Part shown: piece after piece, positions 16,801-24,013 of the stretch | How the letters are laid out: every line of letters begins with the position of its first letter | Position numbering within the stretch: the first letter of the stretch is position 1 | From: Bacillota bacterium | Lineage (GTDB): Bacteria; Bacillota; Sulfobacillia; Sulfobacillales; Sulfobacillaceae | Length of the DNA: 36,119 nt | Direction: 5' to 3' | Assembly (NCBI GenBank): GCA_021821465.1 | Contig: JAKACM010000043.1 | Coordinates: 1-36,119 of the forward strand | The notes under the pieces: model-generated | Seen by the model: only the letters and a program-made list of their open reading frames with translations | Database searches by the model: none | Told to the model about the DNA's origin: nothing | Position numbers and translations under genes: made by a program

Positions 16801-17634
16801 GGTGAAGGTTACCGTGACACCTGATACCGGATTGTTATTGGCATTGGTCACTGCCGCTGTAAACGTATCCGTCGTCTTCCCGTTATTCGGCAAGGTCGAA
16901 ACCGAATCACTCAGTCCGACTTGAACAACGGGCAAAATTGTTCCGGATGCCACATTGCTGTAAAGTGCTCCTTCAGGATTATTCAGAGCCAACGGCGATT
17001 TCGCATACGCAATGAATTGGTAGGTTCCCGATTGCGACGGGGTGAAGGTGAAGTTGTTTGAAGACGAGTAATTTCCGCTTTGCTCCCAGCTTCCGCTCGG
17101 CGTCTCATACCAGAATTGGTATTGCGCGTCATAGATGTTGGTTGCCGTAGCCGAAACGGTGAATTGATGACCGGCTACCACCGATGCACTGGGCACACTC
17201 AACGTCAACGTGCTGTTCACGAAGACGCCATCCACTTGCTGCAACCCATTGCTGCCAACGTTGGTGGCCGCCGCATAATCACCCGTGGCCAGCTGAGACG
17301 AACTTAAGGCATAAGCCGTCACCAAATAGTCGCCGGATTGCGTGGGGGTCAGTGTATAGCTGTTGTTTGATGAATAGCCCCCGGTTGCACTCCACGTGCC
17401 GTTAGGGCTTTCCACCCAGAATTGATATTCCGGGTTGCTGATCGTGCTGGATGCTGTAAACACTACCGGTGACCCGGTCGAAACCTGTGCCGCCACACTA
17501 GAGTGGCCGACTTCGGTCAGAGTCAGCGTAGGCGCAGTGGCCGCAAACGCACTGGCAGCTGGAAGCATCGATAAAATCATCATCGATGATCCCATGGCTA
17601 AGCTGCTGAGTTTTTTCATAGTTCGTGAGTTCAT
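13825..17634 (-). CDS. giant exported Ig-like repeat protein 1
   Basis: 1269 residues from the ATG at 17634, chosen because MNSRTMKK aligns without gaps with the start of the paralogue at 23194 and because both have a similarly placed AGG-type site; the frame continues upstream to a TTG at 17646. The signal peptide ends near SAFAA. Residues of about 35-235 hold two tandem modules with YQFWVESPNGTW, GYSS, G-Y and YAKSPLAL. The rest is a series of Ig-like strand domains of the Big_1/invasin kind (TTDANGVATVTG, TTANSSGQYTFTVTP, VVAYEDKYGNVVDSS). It is very rich in Ser, Thr, Val and Gly and has no visible cysteine. No LPXTG motif, SLH domain or C-terminal membrane segment is present, so how it stays on the surface is unclear. 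Likely a surface-layer, adhesin or matrix protein. Confidence 0.9.
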   Translation of the reverse strand: MNSRTMKKLSSLAMGSSMMILSMLPAASAFAATAPTLTLTEVGHSSVAAQVSTGSPVVFTASSTISNPEYQFWVESPNGTWSATGGYSSNNSYTLTPTQSGDYLVTAYALSSSQLATGDYAAATNVGSNGLQQVDGVFVNSTLTLSVPSASVVAGHQFTVSATATNIYDAQYQFWYETPSGSWEQSGNYSSSNNFTFTPSQSGTYQFIAYAKSPLALNNPEGALYSNVASGTILPVVQVGLSDSVSTLPNNGKTTDTFTAAVTNANNNPVSGVTVTFTTSNSGVVAFSSGAVTATATTDANGVATVTGTAGTSVGTALVTAEADMQSSSPVTITTTQGPATQIGTVTGTPSGSTSASTTTNTVSALTPGDNVVSLQAPGPVINATAGTAETLTTQIQDAQGNPVPNQTIVMEGDHVNTNSATTAQNSILEPNSSTFTTFSSSAFGLATSNASGNVSFTVNNSANVYGGSMQMNLPQPNGETYTLGSVLNGSVIGTPYNTYTFYATSATVTEGQPLPSSSGLVSIGSAYVGWSVEHPTATALGIFPASSTSAEATLPTSFTSGDSAATEQVAPGHHGNFTVMPYVNNNQPSNNNNPQFSWPTSALGYNLPGSISYTLNAGSLGKVDYVDGVSLSGNGLGWSYDSVAQQWYEGGPSGPGTSGGINFANSSTQVTVSYVTSNNATMPEVTVSAPGEPSLVLTGPSQTLPGFDSPMPAGALTFSTNSAVAGSSTASVAVTSASSSLGLATPVSPASAAVTYQTVATSATVSPMTISSAAALNNNPTTFTFNVTNANGNPVPDASLVLDGAVAGSGYSGYYDNTSNDALWVTAVNGQALTYGGSSDAFPLTNPMAAISGDYQYPAPVTGVFYASSGATAPGGLHVTTNGSGQVTVTVEGGQAPYQVTTTSSVQYSTNVTNNLFWVSLWNPSLTSGPNIGYASVGTGATVEMPAPPVSGNLTGVTVYPSTTTVTAGSSLTVTGTVTGTSTADVSGDSIAYNVDGVTGTTTANSSGQYTFTVTPTSANTAANPATNDVTVTATGYVSGTSTATNSTSVTVTAGAISQLAVVTSPTAMVAGTTSSTVVAYEDKYGNVVDSSTASSPVIVATNSSILDNSPNGKAGVTGTVTQNSNGSYTLSFTAYDAQNGSTLQVAGSGYTITQTGLTVAPASTTVLSVGTLNAATTANGAGEYPNTITVNSLVDQYGNLIESATSFTTSGFSVTGTGLTVSSVGYNSGTVTLSFDTSAAVSSTSPVTITYTPTTHNNKTAASATVS

Positions 17635-17751
17635 CTGATTCAACAAAACCTGCTCAATCGTGCTCTCACAATAAAGTGAGTGAGTTATTCTCCATCAAAC
17701 CCTATAATTCGCGGTTTAATGCCATACATTTTCTGAAGGTCTTGCAACGGT

Positions 17752-17973
17752 TTAACTCGAAGATCCATCCTTATTTTGATCCGGTGCAATACTTTCCGAA
17801 TCCTTCTTACTACTGGGCACATGAGCCAGATAATATTCCAGCGCCGCGTTGATAATGGCAACTTGGCTGAGACCCGTCTCATAGGAACGTTGTTCCAAAC
17901 GCGCCTTCATCTCGGGCGTAAGCCTAACCTGGAATGATACATAGGCTCGGGATCGCCCATAGTAATTCGCCAC
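17752..17973 (-). CDS. ribbon-helix-helix (CopG/Arc-like) regulator 1
   Basis: 73 residues from a GTG at 17973 with GAGGGG 9 bases upstream. Residues of about 11-50 (VSFQVRLTPEMKARLEQRSY, then LSQVAIINAALEYYLAHV) fit the ribbon-helix-helix fold: one strand for DNA contact, then two helices. The acidic, Ser-rich tail is probably disordered. It lies 117 bases upstream of giant protein 1 in the same direction, exactly as its paralogue at 23244-23501 lies before giant protein 2. It probably regulates its own operon and so the surface protein. A toxin-antitoxin role is possible for RHH proteins, but no toxin is adjacent. Confidence 0.85.
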   Translation of the reverse strand: MANYYGRSRAYVSFQVRLTPEMKARLEQRSYETGLSQVAIINAALEYYLAHVPSSKKDSESIAPDQNKDGSSS

Positions 17974-18289
17974 AACTGACCACCCCTCACCTCCTGAAAC
18001 CTACCTTCCCCTCACCGGAGGTCGACGGCCGTGTGAGGTACGCTTGTGAGACGTCGATGGCGTGGTATGTGATTCGCCTATAATTTCACGGGACATTGCA
18101 ATGTTCGATGAATGCTACATACCAACCGCAGTAATAATACAACTTTTTATTTAGGAAATCCTACATGGGTAACCATTTGTTGGGCAGAATTATCCGTCTA
18201 ATTTCGACAGCAATACATGCGCTCTCAGGATGATGTCGACACAATATGTAGTATGTTTGTCGAATGGTTGCCTCAACGTTACCGATATT
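17974..18289. promoter_or_regulatory. upstream region of RHH regulator 1
   Basis: No gene. It holds ATACCAACC at 18119-18127 (GGTTGGTAT on the coding strand), a block repeated in front of RHH gene 2 (23613-23621). On the coding strand a TATTAT -10-like box lies about 6 bases before the block. A perfect 12-bp palindrome, ACATTGCAATGT, is at 18093-18104. RHH dimers bind short palindromes, so this is a candidate operator. Confidence 0.45.
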
Positions 18290-18323
18290 GATCAGGGCGG
18301 GACATTAATGTCCCGCCCTGATC
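18290..18323. terminator. perfect 34-base palindromic hairpin after the glycosyltransferase gene
   Basis: GATCAGGGCGGGACAT pairs with ATGTCCCGCCCTGATC across a 2-base centre, giving a perfect 16-bp stem. It lies 82 bases after the stop of the glycosyltransferase gene. Neither strand has a U tract, so it may be a bidirectional terminator of unusual type, an RNA-stabilising end, or a protein-binding site. Confidence 0.45.
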
Positions 18324-18405
18324 TCATGGCATATTGGGGAAAGTTCGATAAAGAAGAGAGCTCTTCATCCGGGGATAGTGTTCCGCGGATGAGATGACTC
18401 AGAAT

Positions 18406-19863
18406 TTAGGAACGATGGAGGATTTGCCGGGACTGCTCTTTCAGGTAATTGAGCTGAGCTTCGACTTCCTTGGCTTCGGGACTGTTCTCCAATGCTTTTC
18501 TGTACAATGTGACGGCATCATTGAGCCGTCCTTGCAATTTAGCCACATCGGCTAACCCCACTACCGCGCGAAAACCGGGAATCGCACTGTCATAAGAAAC
18601 AATGCCGCGATAAGAAGGGGCCTGATCCCTCGATTGAGCAAAGGAGACTTTGGCCTCATCAAGCATTCTCACCGCAATCGTCAATTCCACCCGGCCTTTG
18701 AGATACCATCCTCCCGGGAACTGCGGCATATCTTTAACCAAACGCTTGGTTACCTGCAGCGCTTCTTCCAGACGGTCAAGCTTCAGCAAGGCTTCGGTCA
18801 AATAGGAGCGCACTTCAGGCACCCGTCCGTAATTAGGATTGCCTGCGGCCAGCCCCTCGGCCTGATACAAGGCACGCACCGCTTCTTCTAATTTACCAAC
18901 TAAGTAATATTCCCGGCCCAAGAACCCCCATGATGCAACGTCCCTGGGGTCTTCTTCCACGGTCTTTCGCAAGAGTTCGATATTGCGATCCAGTTTCTTT
19001 TTTTGCAACATGATTTCCGGCTCATAACCGCTGTGATGAAGGCGAATACGCACGACCGGACGGTTATACACGGTTGCGAATACGCCTCCTTGGGGAGGAC
19101 CAATCTGTTCATGAATCCTTCCCCACCACCTTAAGCCAAAGCGGGTGGGAAAAAGGCGGGACATATCATAGTTGGGTTCAATCGTGGCTCCCATGTGATT
19201 CACTTGCACAATGCGGAAGATGAAGGGAGGATCTTGGTGACTAAAAAGCCCTCCTATCACCCGGGGAACACCAATATCCTCGTCTTCCAAGACTTCATCG
19301 CCGTCGACAAAAAGCACCCAATCCCCGCTCACGTGAGACAAGGCCTCATTGCGGGCCGCCCCAAAATCGTCCTGCCAGGTAAAAGAGAACACCTTGGCTC
19401 CCGCATCTTTGGCTAAAGCCATGGTGTCATCATCACTGCCGGTGTCGACGACAATCACTTCATCCGTCGCCTTCAGTAACTGTTTTACGGCGTCGGCAAT
19501 CGTAGCCGCCTCATTTTTCACAATCATGGCTGCCGAAACCGAAACCTCGGGAACCTCCAATAAAGATTTCAACCATTTCGGGACCTGTCCATTCACATAG
19601 GCTTTCAACCGCTCTTTGGTGCCGGGTGCCCAAGCCGCCGCCGGATCCAAAATCCAGGCTCTTTCGTAACAAGCCCAGGCCTCTTCTTTTTTATTTAAAT
19701 GCTCTAAAGCTTCGGCCAAAAACACCCATAACTGAGCTATGGCCGGATTTTCTTCCAATAATGAGACAACTGTTTCCTGCACTCGAGGATATTGTTCCTG
19801 GCGCAACATGTTGGTAATTTCCTGCATCGTTTCAACCGTAACCGGTGTTGTCGCAGGTGCCAT
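18406..19863 (-). CDS. family 2 glycosyltransferase with TPR repeats (SunS-like)
   Basis: 485 residues from the ATG at 19863, chosen because AAGGAG lies 9 bases upstream (an ATG at 19872 is too close to it). Layout: an N-terminal TPR-like helical segment (about 20-90); a GT-A glycosyltransferase domain (about 108-300) with SAAMIVKNE, DEVIVVDTGSDDDT, DFGAARNEAL and the metal-binding FVDGDE; then C-terminal TPR helices (about 305-480). There is no signal peptide or membrane segment, so it acts in the cytoplasm. SunS-type enzymes of this build transfer sugars directly to proteins. Lying between two Ser/Thr-rich giant surface-protein genes on the same strand, it is a good candidate to glycosylate them before export. 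The substrate is inference. Confidence 0.9.
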   Translation of the reverse strand: MAPATTPVTVETMQEITNMLRQEQYPRVQETVVSLLEENPAIAQLWVFLAEALEHLNKKEEAWACYERAWILDPAAAWAPGTKERLKAYVNGQVPKWLKSLLEVPEVSVSAAMIVKNEAATIADAVKQLLKATDEVIVVDTGSDDDTMALAKDAGAKVFSFTWQDDFGAARNEALSHVSGDWVLFVDGDEVLEDEDIGVPRVIGGLFSHQDPPFIFRIVQVNHMGATIEPNYDMSRLFPTRFGLRWWGRIHEQIGPPQGGVFATVYNRPVVRIRLHHSGYEPEIMLQKKKLDRNIELLRKTVEEDPRDVASWGFLGREYYLVGKLEEAVRALYQAEGLAAGNPNYGRVPEVRSYLTEALLKLDRLEEALQVTKRLVKDMPQFPGGWYLKGRVELTIAVRMLDEAKVSFAQSRDQAPSYRGIVSYDSAIPGFRAVVGLADVAKLQGRLNDAVTLYRKALENSPEAKEVEAQLNYLKEQSRQILHRS

Positions 19864-19966
19864 AAAATCCATACTCCTTCCCACTCAAAACATAGAAAAA
19901 TCTCCGAACCAGACGGTCTTCACTGGTCCACCGTCCACCAAAAGGAGTCCGGGCTCCTGATATTGA

Positions 19967-19996
19967 AGGAGGAGGGCGGAATAGCGCCCTCCTCCT
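19967..19996 (-). terminator. hairpin after giant protein 2 gene
   Basis: AGGAGGAGGGCG (19967-19978) pairs with CGCCCTCCTCCT (19985-19996), a perfect 12-bp stem with a 6-nt loop, 58 bases after the stop of the giant-protein gene. A weak T stretch follows on the minus strand. It may reduce but not block read-through into the glycosyltransferase gene. Confidence 0.5.
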
Positions 19997-20053
19997 GACC
20001 CCAGGTTATAGTAACAGATAATAGGGTTTGTCTGCCACCATCAACTACTGGGA

Positions 20054-23000
20054 TTAGTCACTCAGTCCGGTCACATCACCCGAATACGTGTTGGTGGAAA
20101 TCGTCGTGCTGGCACTCACCGATCCACTGGTAAACGCGCTTGAATCAGTTACGACATCAAAAGACACCGTCGATTGCCCCGATGCGATCGTCACCGAAGT
20201 AATCGGGACGCCCGAAGCGGATTCGAGAGTGATGCCCGAAGTTGCCGTGAGACTCACCGTTGTACTGGAACTGGTGATGATGGGGTTGCCTCCCGCATCC
20301 ACCAAGGTGACGCTGGCGGTATAAGCAGTAGCGGTGGCAAGGTGCTCATTGTTGGTCAAGGGCGCGATAGACAAAGCCGAAGGTGTCGTGCTGGCCACCA
20401 CGTCAATAGACGCGGCACCCGATGCCCCCGTGCTGTTGTCCTTAATGGACATGGTAACCTCTCCCGCTTTGCCTGCCGTAATGGCAGTGCCGCTCAATAG
20501 CGCACTCACATTGTTCAGCGTGCCGCTAAACATCTCGGTATTCGTGGAACTGTTTGTGGTGACAGTCACATTGCTCGTCGAGGAAGTGGGAAGACCCATC
20601 AACCCGGAAGCATGATCCACCGTAACTATCACATTGTCCGTTCCGTCCACAGTAGAAGATACCGGATTATTGTTGGAATCCAGACCCGCTTTGGCCAAAG
20701 ACGGACTGATCGCCACCGTATTACCCGCTCCAACATAAGTGGTGCTGCCGCTGTAGGTGGTTCCGGAACTCGCATCTGTCAGGTTGAAGGAATAACTGGC
20801 CACGGGATGGTTTTCCACAGAGAGCGTAGCCGCTGACGGCGAGGTGAGAGTACTGGAGGAACTGGGTGTCGCCGAAATGGTCCATGTTCCCGTGTAATCT
20901 TGCGCGTGAAATACCACGGAAGCCGATCCCGCTGCATTAGTGTCCACCGTCACAGAGGGAGAGGTGGTGAAACTGCCGCTGTTAAAGGCTGCGGATCCTG
21001 CGGTACCGGTTGCGCTCAACGTGATAGGCACATTCGAATCCATCACCGGATTGCCGTATTGATCCGTCACCTGCAGGTTGATGGGGGTTGACAAATTAGA
21101 CGGATCCAAGACACTCATCGCCGGAGTTATAGTAAAGGTGCTGGCACTGGCCGCATTTTCCGTAACCGTCAGGCTGGTGGAGGCCAGAGGCGAGGTGCTT
21201 TGCCCATCTTTCACCGTGACCGTGTAAGTGCCGGCATCGGGTTTCCCGCTCGTGTCTGTGAGGGTAAAGGAAGAGGTTCCCGACGGCAAATCATAGGTCG
21301 TTCCCGACATGGTAGCACTTCCGGAGTTAGGTTTGACTGTCAAAGCGCTGACGGCGACTCCGGAGGCATTGGTAATCGTGACTTCGGGACTCACAGAGCT
21401 AGGCAGTGTGACGGTGTTGCCGCTGGTATCCGTAGCTCCTAATGTCACCGTTGTACCCGTTGATGATCCTTCCACAAAGGAAGGCGTGGTGTCCGAGGCG
21501 GTGAGGTCTTTCGCCACTCCCGTAATAACAGCGGAGATGTCGGCAGTTCCCGTAGTCAGGGAGCTTCCGCTAACCGTAAGCACGTAAGTGCCTGTAACTC
21601 CCTGAGCGCCATAGACCGTCAAAGAGGTGGTCGAGGGGTTTCCGGAAGCATAGATGGTTTCCGAAGTCGCCGATCCGCTAAAGCTGGCTCCGCCCGAGAT
21701 ACTCGCATTGAGGACGTAAGTTCCGCCCAACATGGGGTATCCGGCCTGATCGTCTACCGTGACACTCGCAACGTCAGATTGGTCATTAGCGTTAACCGAA
21801 AGTGTCTTGGAGGCCGGTTTTACGGAAATGCTTGTGGCCGATTGCGGAACGGTGGCGATATTGACGCCCGATGAATAGGTAATGCTGGAAGATTGGGAAG
21901 ATCCGCTGGCTGCCGTCAAGCCGGACAAAGTCACCGTGGAAGATATTCCCGCGGTCTTAGTGGCCTGAACAGCAAAAGTCGCCACTCCGCCCGAGAAAGT
22001 CACTGTGCTACCGGAGACATCCGAGGCTTGAGAAGATCCCGTCGCCAGAGTGACGGCGGTACCGGAAATGCCGATAGTCGCCGTACCGCTGTAGTCTTTG
22101 ACAGTATTGCCGTTGCTGTCAGTAACCGTAGCGGTGACGGTGTCAAGCTGTTGGCCGTCGGCGACAACCTGGGAACTGGTTGCGGTCTCGGAAACCATGG
22201 ATGCGTTCCCATAAGCCATGACTTTGTATGCAGACGAGTTTACGCCATCAACGCTCGCCGTCACCATATAGGTGCCGGGGTCATTGGAAGGCACATTAAA
22301 GGAAGTGACCAAGCTGTTGGGATGAGTAAATGCCACATCCGAGGTCGTTCCATTGCTGGAGGTAACCGTCCAACTGACCGAAGTAGGACTGGTCACAACC
22401 GAGCCATTGGCTGTAGGTGTAGCCGTCAAGGTTGTGGAATTCCCGGCAGCAAAGTCGTTGGAGCCACTGACACTCACGGATGATACGGCATTGACCGATT
22501 TCTCCGTAATTGTCTTGCTGTACAAAGCCCCTTCGGGATCATTAAGAGCTAATGGAGATTTTGCATATGCGATGATGTTATAAGTTCCGGTCGTCGCCGC
22601 CTTGAATGAAAATGTGCCCGACGAGGAATAATTGCCGCTTTGATTCCAAGTTCCCGAAGGTGTTTTATACCAGAATTGGTATAAGGGGTCGTAGATACTG
22701 GACGCACTCGCCGTCACGGTTACCTGGCTTCCCGCTGTAACTGTGGCGCTGGAAGTGGTTAAACTCACGGAGCTGTTCACAAAAACTCCGTCGACTTGCT
22801 GCAATCCGTTAGATCCCACATTGGTGGCCGCAGAATAGTCGCCGGTGTTGAGTTGCGCCGAACCTAAGGCATAGGCTGTAACCAGATAATCCCCGGAAGT
22901 CACGTTACTTAACGTAAATGTGCTGCTTGCCGAATAATTTTGACCAACAACCCACTGCCCGTTGGGTTTCTCCACCCAAAACTGGTAACGGGGGTTACTG

Positions 23001-23194
23001 ATTCCATTCGAGTTTGCCGTAAATGTCACACTGCTTCCCGGCGATACTTGGGCTGCGATAGAATAGCCGTTTTCGCTAAGACTCACAGTGGGAGCGGATG
23101 CAGCAAAAGCCGATGCTGCCGGCAGCATCGAAAGAACAAGCATTGAGGAACCCAGCGCTATACTGGACGCCTTTTTGCCCAATTTACTGGTCAT
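20054..23194 (-). CDS. giant exported Ig-like repeat protein 2
   Basis: 1046 residues; GAGGAGG lies about 11 bases before the ATG. The signal peptide is MTSKLGKKASSIALGSSMLV..., ending near SAFAA. Residues of about 30-235 contain the two YQFW modules and are strongly conserved with giant protein 1, including DYLVTAYALGSAQLNTGDY, VGSNGLQQVDGVFVNS and IIAYAKSPLALNDPEGALYS. The remaining 800 residues are Ig-like repeats (TVTATVTDSNGNTVKDYSGT, LQVTDQYGNPVMDS) that differ widely from protein 1. The protein is Ser/Thr-rich with no visible cysteine and no recognised wall anchor. It follows RHH regulator 2 by 49 bases, so it is probably in its operon. A likely surface or matrix glycoprotein. Confidence 0.9.
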   Translation of the reverse strand: MTSKLGKKASSIALGSSMLVLSMLPAASAFAASAPTVSLSENGYSIAAQVSPGSSVTFTANSNGISNPRYQFWVEKPNGQWVVGQNYSASSTFTLSNVTSGDYLVTAYALGSAQLNTGDYSAATNVGSNGLQQVDGVFVNSSVSLTTSSATVTAGSQVTVTASASSIYDPLYQFWYKTPSGTWNQSGNYSSSGTFSFKAATTGTYNIIAYAKSPLALNDPEGALYSKTITEKSVNAVSSVSVSGSNDFAAGNSTTLTATPTANGSVVTSPTSVSWTVTSSNGTTSDVAFTHPNSLVTSFNVPSNDPGTYMVTASVDGVNSSAYKVMAYGNASMVSETATSSQVVADGQQLDTVTATVTDSNGNTVKDYSGTATIGISGTAVTLATGSSQASDVSGSTVTFSGGVATFAVQATKTAGISSTVTLSGLTAASGSSQSSSITYSSGVNIATVPQSATSISVKPASKTLSVNANDQSDVASVTVDDQAGYPMLGGTYVLNASISGGASFSGSATSETIYASGNPSTTSLTVYGAQGVTGTYVLTVSGSSLTTGTADISAVITGVAKDLTASDTTPSFVEGSSTGTTVTLGATDTSGNTVTLPSSVSPEVTITNASGVAVSALTVKPNSGSATMSGTTYDLPSGTSSFTLTDTSGKPDAGTYTVTVKDGQSTSPLASTSLTVTENAASASTFTITPAMSVLDPSNLSTPINLQVTDQYGNPVMDSNVPITLSATGTAGSAAFNSGSFTTSPSVTVDTNAAGSASVVFHAQDYTGTWTISATPSSSSTLTSPSAATLSVENHPVASYSFNLTDASSGTTYSGSTTYVGAGNTVAISPSLAKAGLDSNNNPVSSTVDGTDNVIVTVDHASGLMGLPTSSTSNVTVTTNSSTNTEMFSGTLNNVSALLSGTAITAGKAGEVTMSIKDNSTGASGAASIDVVASTTPSALSIAPLTNNEHLATATAYTASVTLVDAGGNPIITSSSTTVSLTATSGITLESASGVPITSVTIASGQSTVSFDVVTDSSAFTSGSVSASTTISTNTYSGDVTGLSD

Positions 23195-23243
23195 CGATTC
23201 ATAAACCTCCTCAAACTAGTGAATTCCATATCCATAACACACA

Positions 23244-23501
23244 TCAGCCATCAGTGTCTCGGTTTTCTTCTTTAGGTTTTGGAATACCCGGTAAAGATTC
23301 AGAAAAAGATTCCAGATCCTTTCCCAAGGGGATTTCTCCCGTCTCCACATGATCCAAGTAATATTCCAAAGCCGCATTGACGATAGCCACTTGACTAAAT
23401 CCGCCTTCATAGGACATTTTCGCCAGACGCTCTTTCAGCTCGGGCGTCAAACGGGCTTGAAATGCCACGTAAGCTCGGGATCTCCCATGAAAATTGGCCA
23501 T
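23244..23501 (-). CDS. ribbon-helix-helix (CopG/Arc-like) regulator 2
   Basis: 85 residues from the ATG at 23501; AGAGGTG lies about 7 bases upstream, so this start is preferred to one 15 bases earlier. It is closely similar to RHH regulator 1 over the first 52 residues (MANFHGRSRAYVAFQARLTP, LSQ/FSQVAIVNAALEYYLDHV), after which the acidic tails differ. The fold should dimerise and bind a palindrome through its strand (AYVAFQARL). It lies 49 bases before giant protein 2. Two such regulator-plus-giant-protein pairs in one window point to a duplicated cassette with local control. Confidence 0.85.
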   Translation of the reverse strand: MANFHGRSRAYVAFQARLTPELKERLAKMSYEGGFSQVAIVNAALEYYLDHVETGEIPLGKDLESFSESLPGIPKPKEENRDTDG

Positions 23502-23597
23502 AGCTTCACCTCTCATGGCTCCCGTTCCTATGAACAGTTGCCTACCAACACATCCTAGATTGCTTAACCACTTGCGGTTGGAGTGTCTCTAGATTGT

Positions 23598-23621
23598 TAT
23601 CATGCGTGCATGATACCAACC
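23598..23621 (-). promoter_or_regulatory. candidate RHH operator upstream of regulator 2
   Basis: TATCATGC-GT-GCATGATA (23598-23615) is a palindrome with perfect 8-bp arms. It overlaps ATACCAACC (23613-23621), the block also found before regulator 1 at 18119-18127. On the coding strand TATACT lies 9 bases ahead of the block. Its position near the expected transcription start suits repression by the RHH protein encoded just downstream. Confidence 0.5.
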
Positions 23622-23736
23622 ACGCTGAACAGTATACACTAATATTCGCCATGAATGTGGAAGATTACGGGCGATTTTCCGAGAAATTTATTTTCTAAAC
23701 ACAATCTGGGTACAACGGTACATCATGCCAGACAAC

Positions 23737-23769
23737 AAAAAGCGGAAAAGAAGGGCTTTTCCGCTTTTT
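23737..23769 (-). terminator. strong bidirectional intrinsic terminator
   Basis: AAAAAGCGGAAAAG (23737-23750) pairs perfectly with CTTTTCCGCTTTTT (23756-23769). T runs end the stem on both strands. It lies about 245 bases after the stop of giant protein 3 and before the promoter region of regulator 2, so it closes the giant protein 3 transcript. Confidence 0.8.
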
Positions 23770-24013
23770 CATGTTTACATAATATTATTGTCGAATTTTG
23801 CGATTGGTTGATGTCAACTGACGGAGGATAATGATAGGGGTTATTGATGATATCCGATCTCATTCATCTTTGATCTCTTTCCCTTCTCAAAAAGACGCCC
23901 CACCAGTTTTGCCACTCTCGCTTTTGTTCGTTCTCCCTGCCTTTGTTCCACCCCCCATCTGTGTCTTTGTGGCGAAGATTACCCTTTGACCACCATTTTG
24001 TGAATTTGTGGGA

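Larger units (their letters stand above)
23502..24013. other. non-coding region between giant protein 3 and RHH regulator 2
   Basis: About 510 bases without a gene. It contains the RHH-2 upstream palindrome and conserved block (23598-23621), a -10-like TATACT on the coding strand (minus) next to that block, and a strong bidirectional terminator (23737-23769). Bases 23870-24000 are pyrimidine-rich and otherwise featureless. Confidence 0.5.

Noticed and set aside
16202..16924. Plus-strand open frames inside giant protein 1 (and similar ones at 20088-22583 inside giant protein 2 and 24227-26803 inside giant protein 3)
   Set aside because: They are mirror readings of repetitive Ser/Thr/Val-rich coding sequence; no ribosome binding sites and no recognisable proteins.
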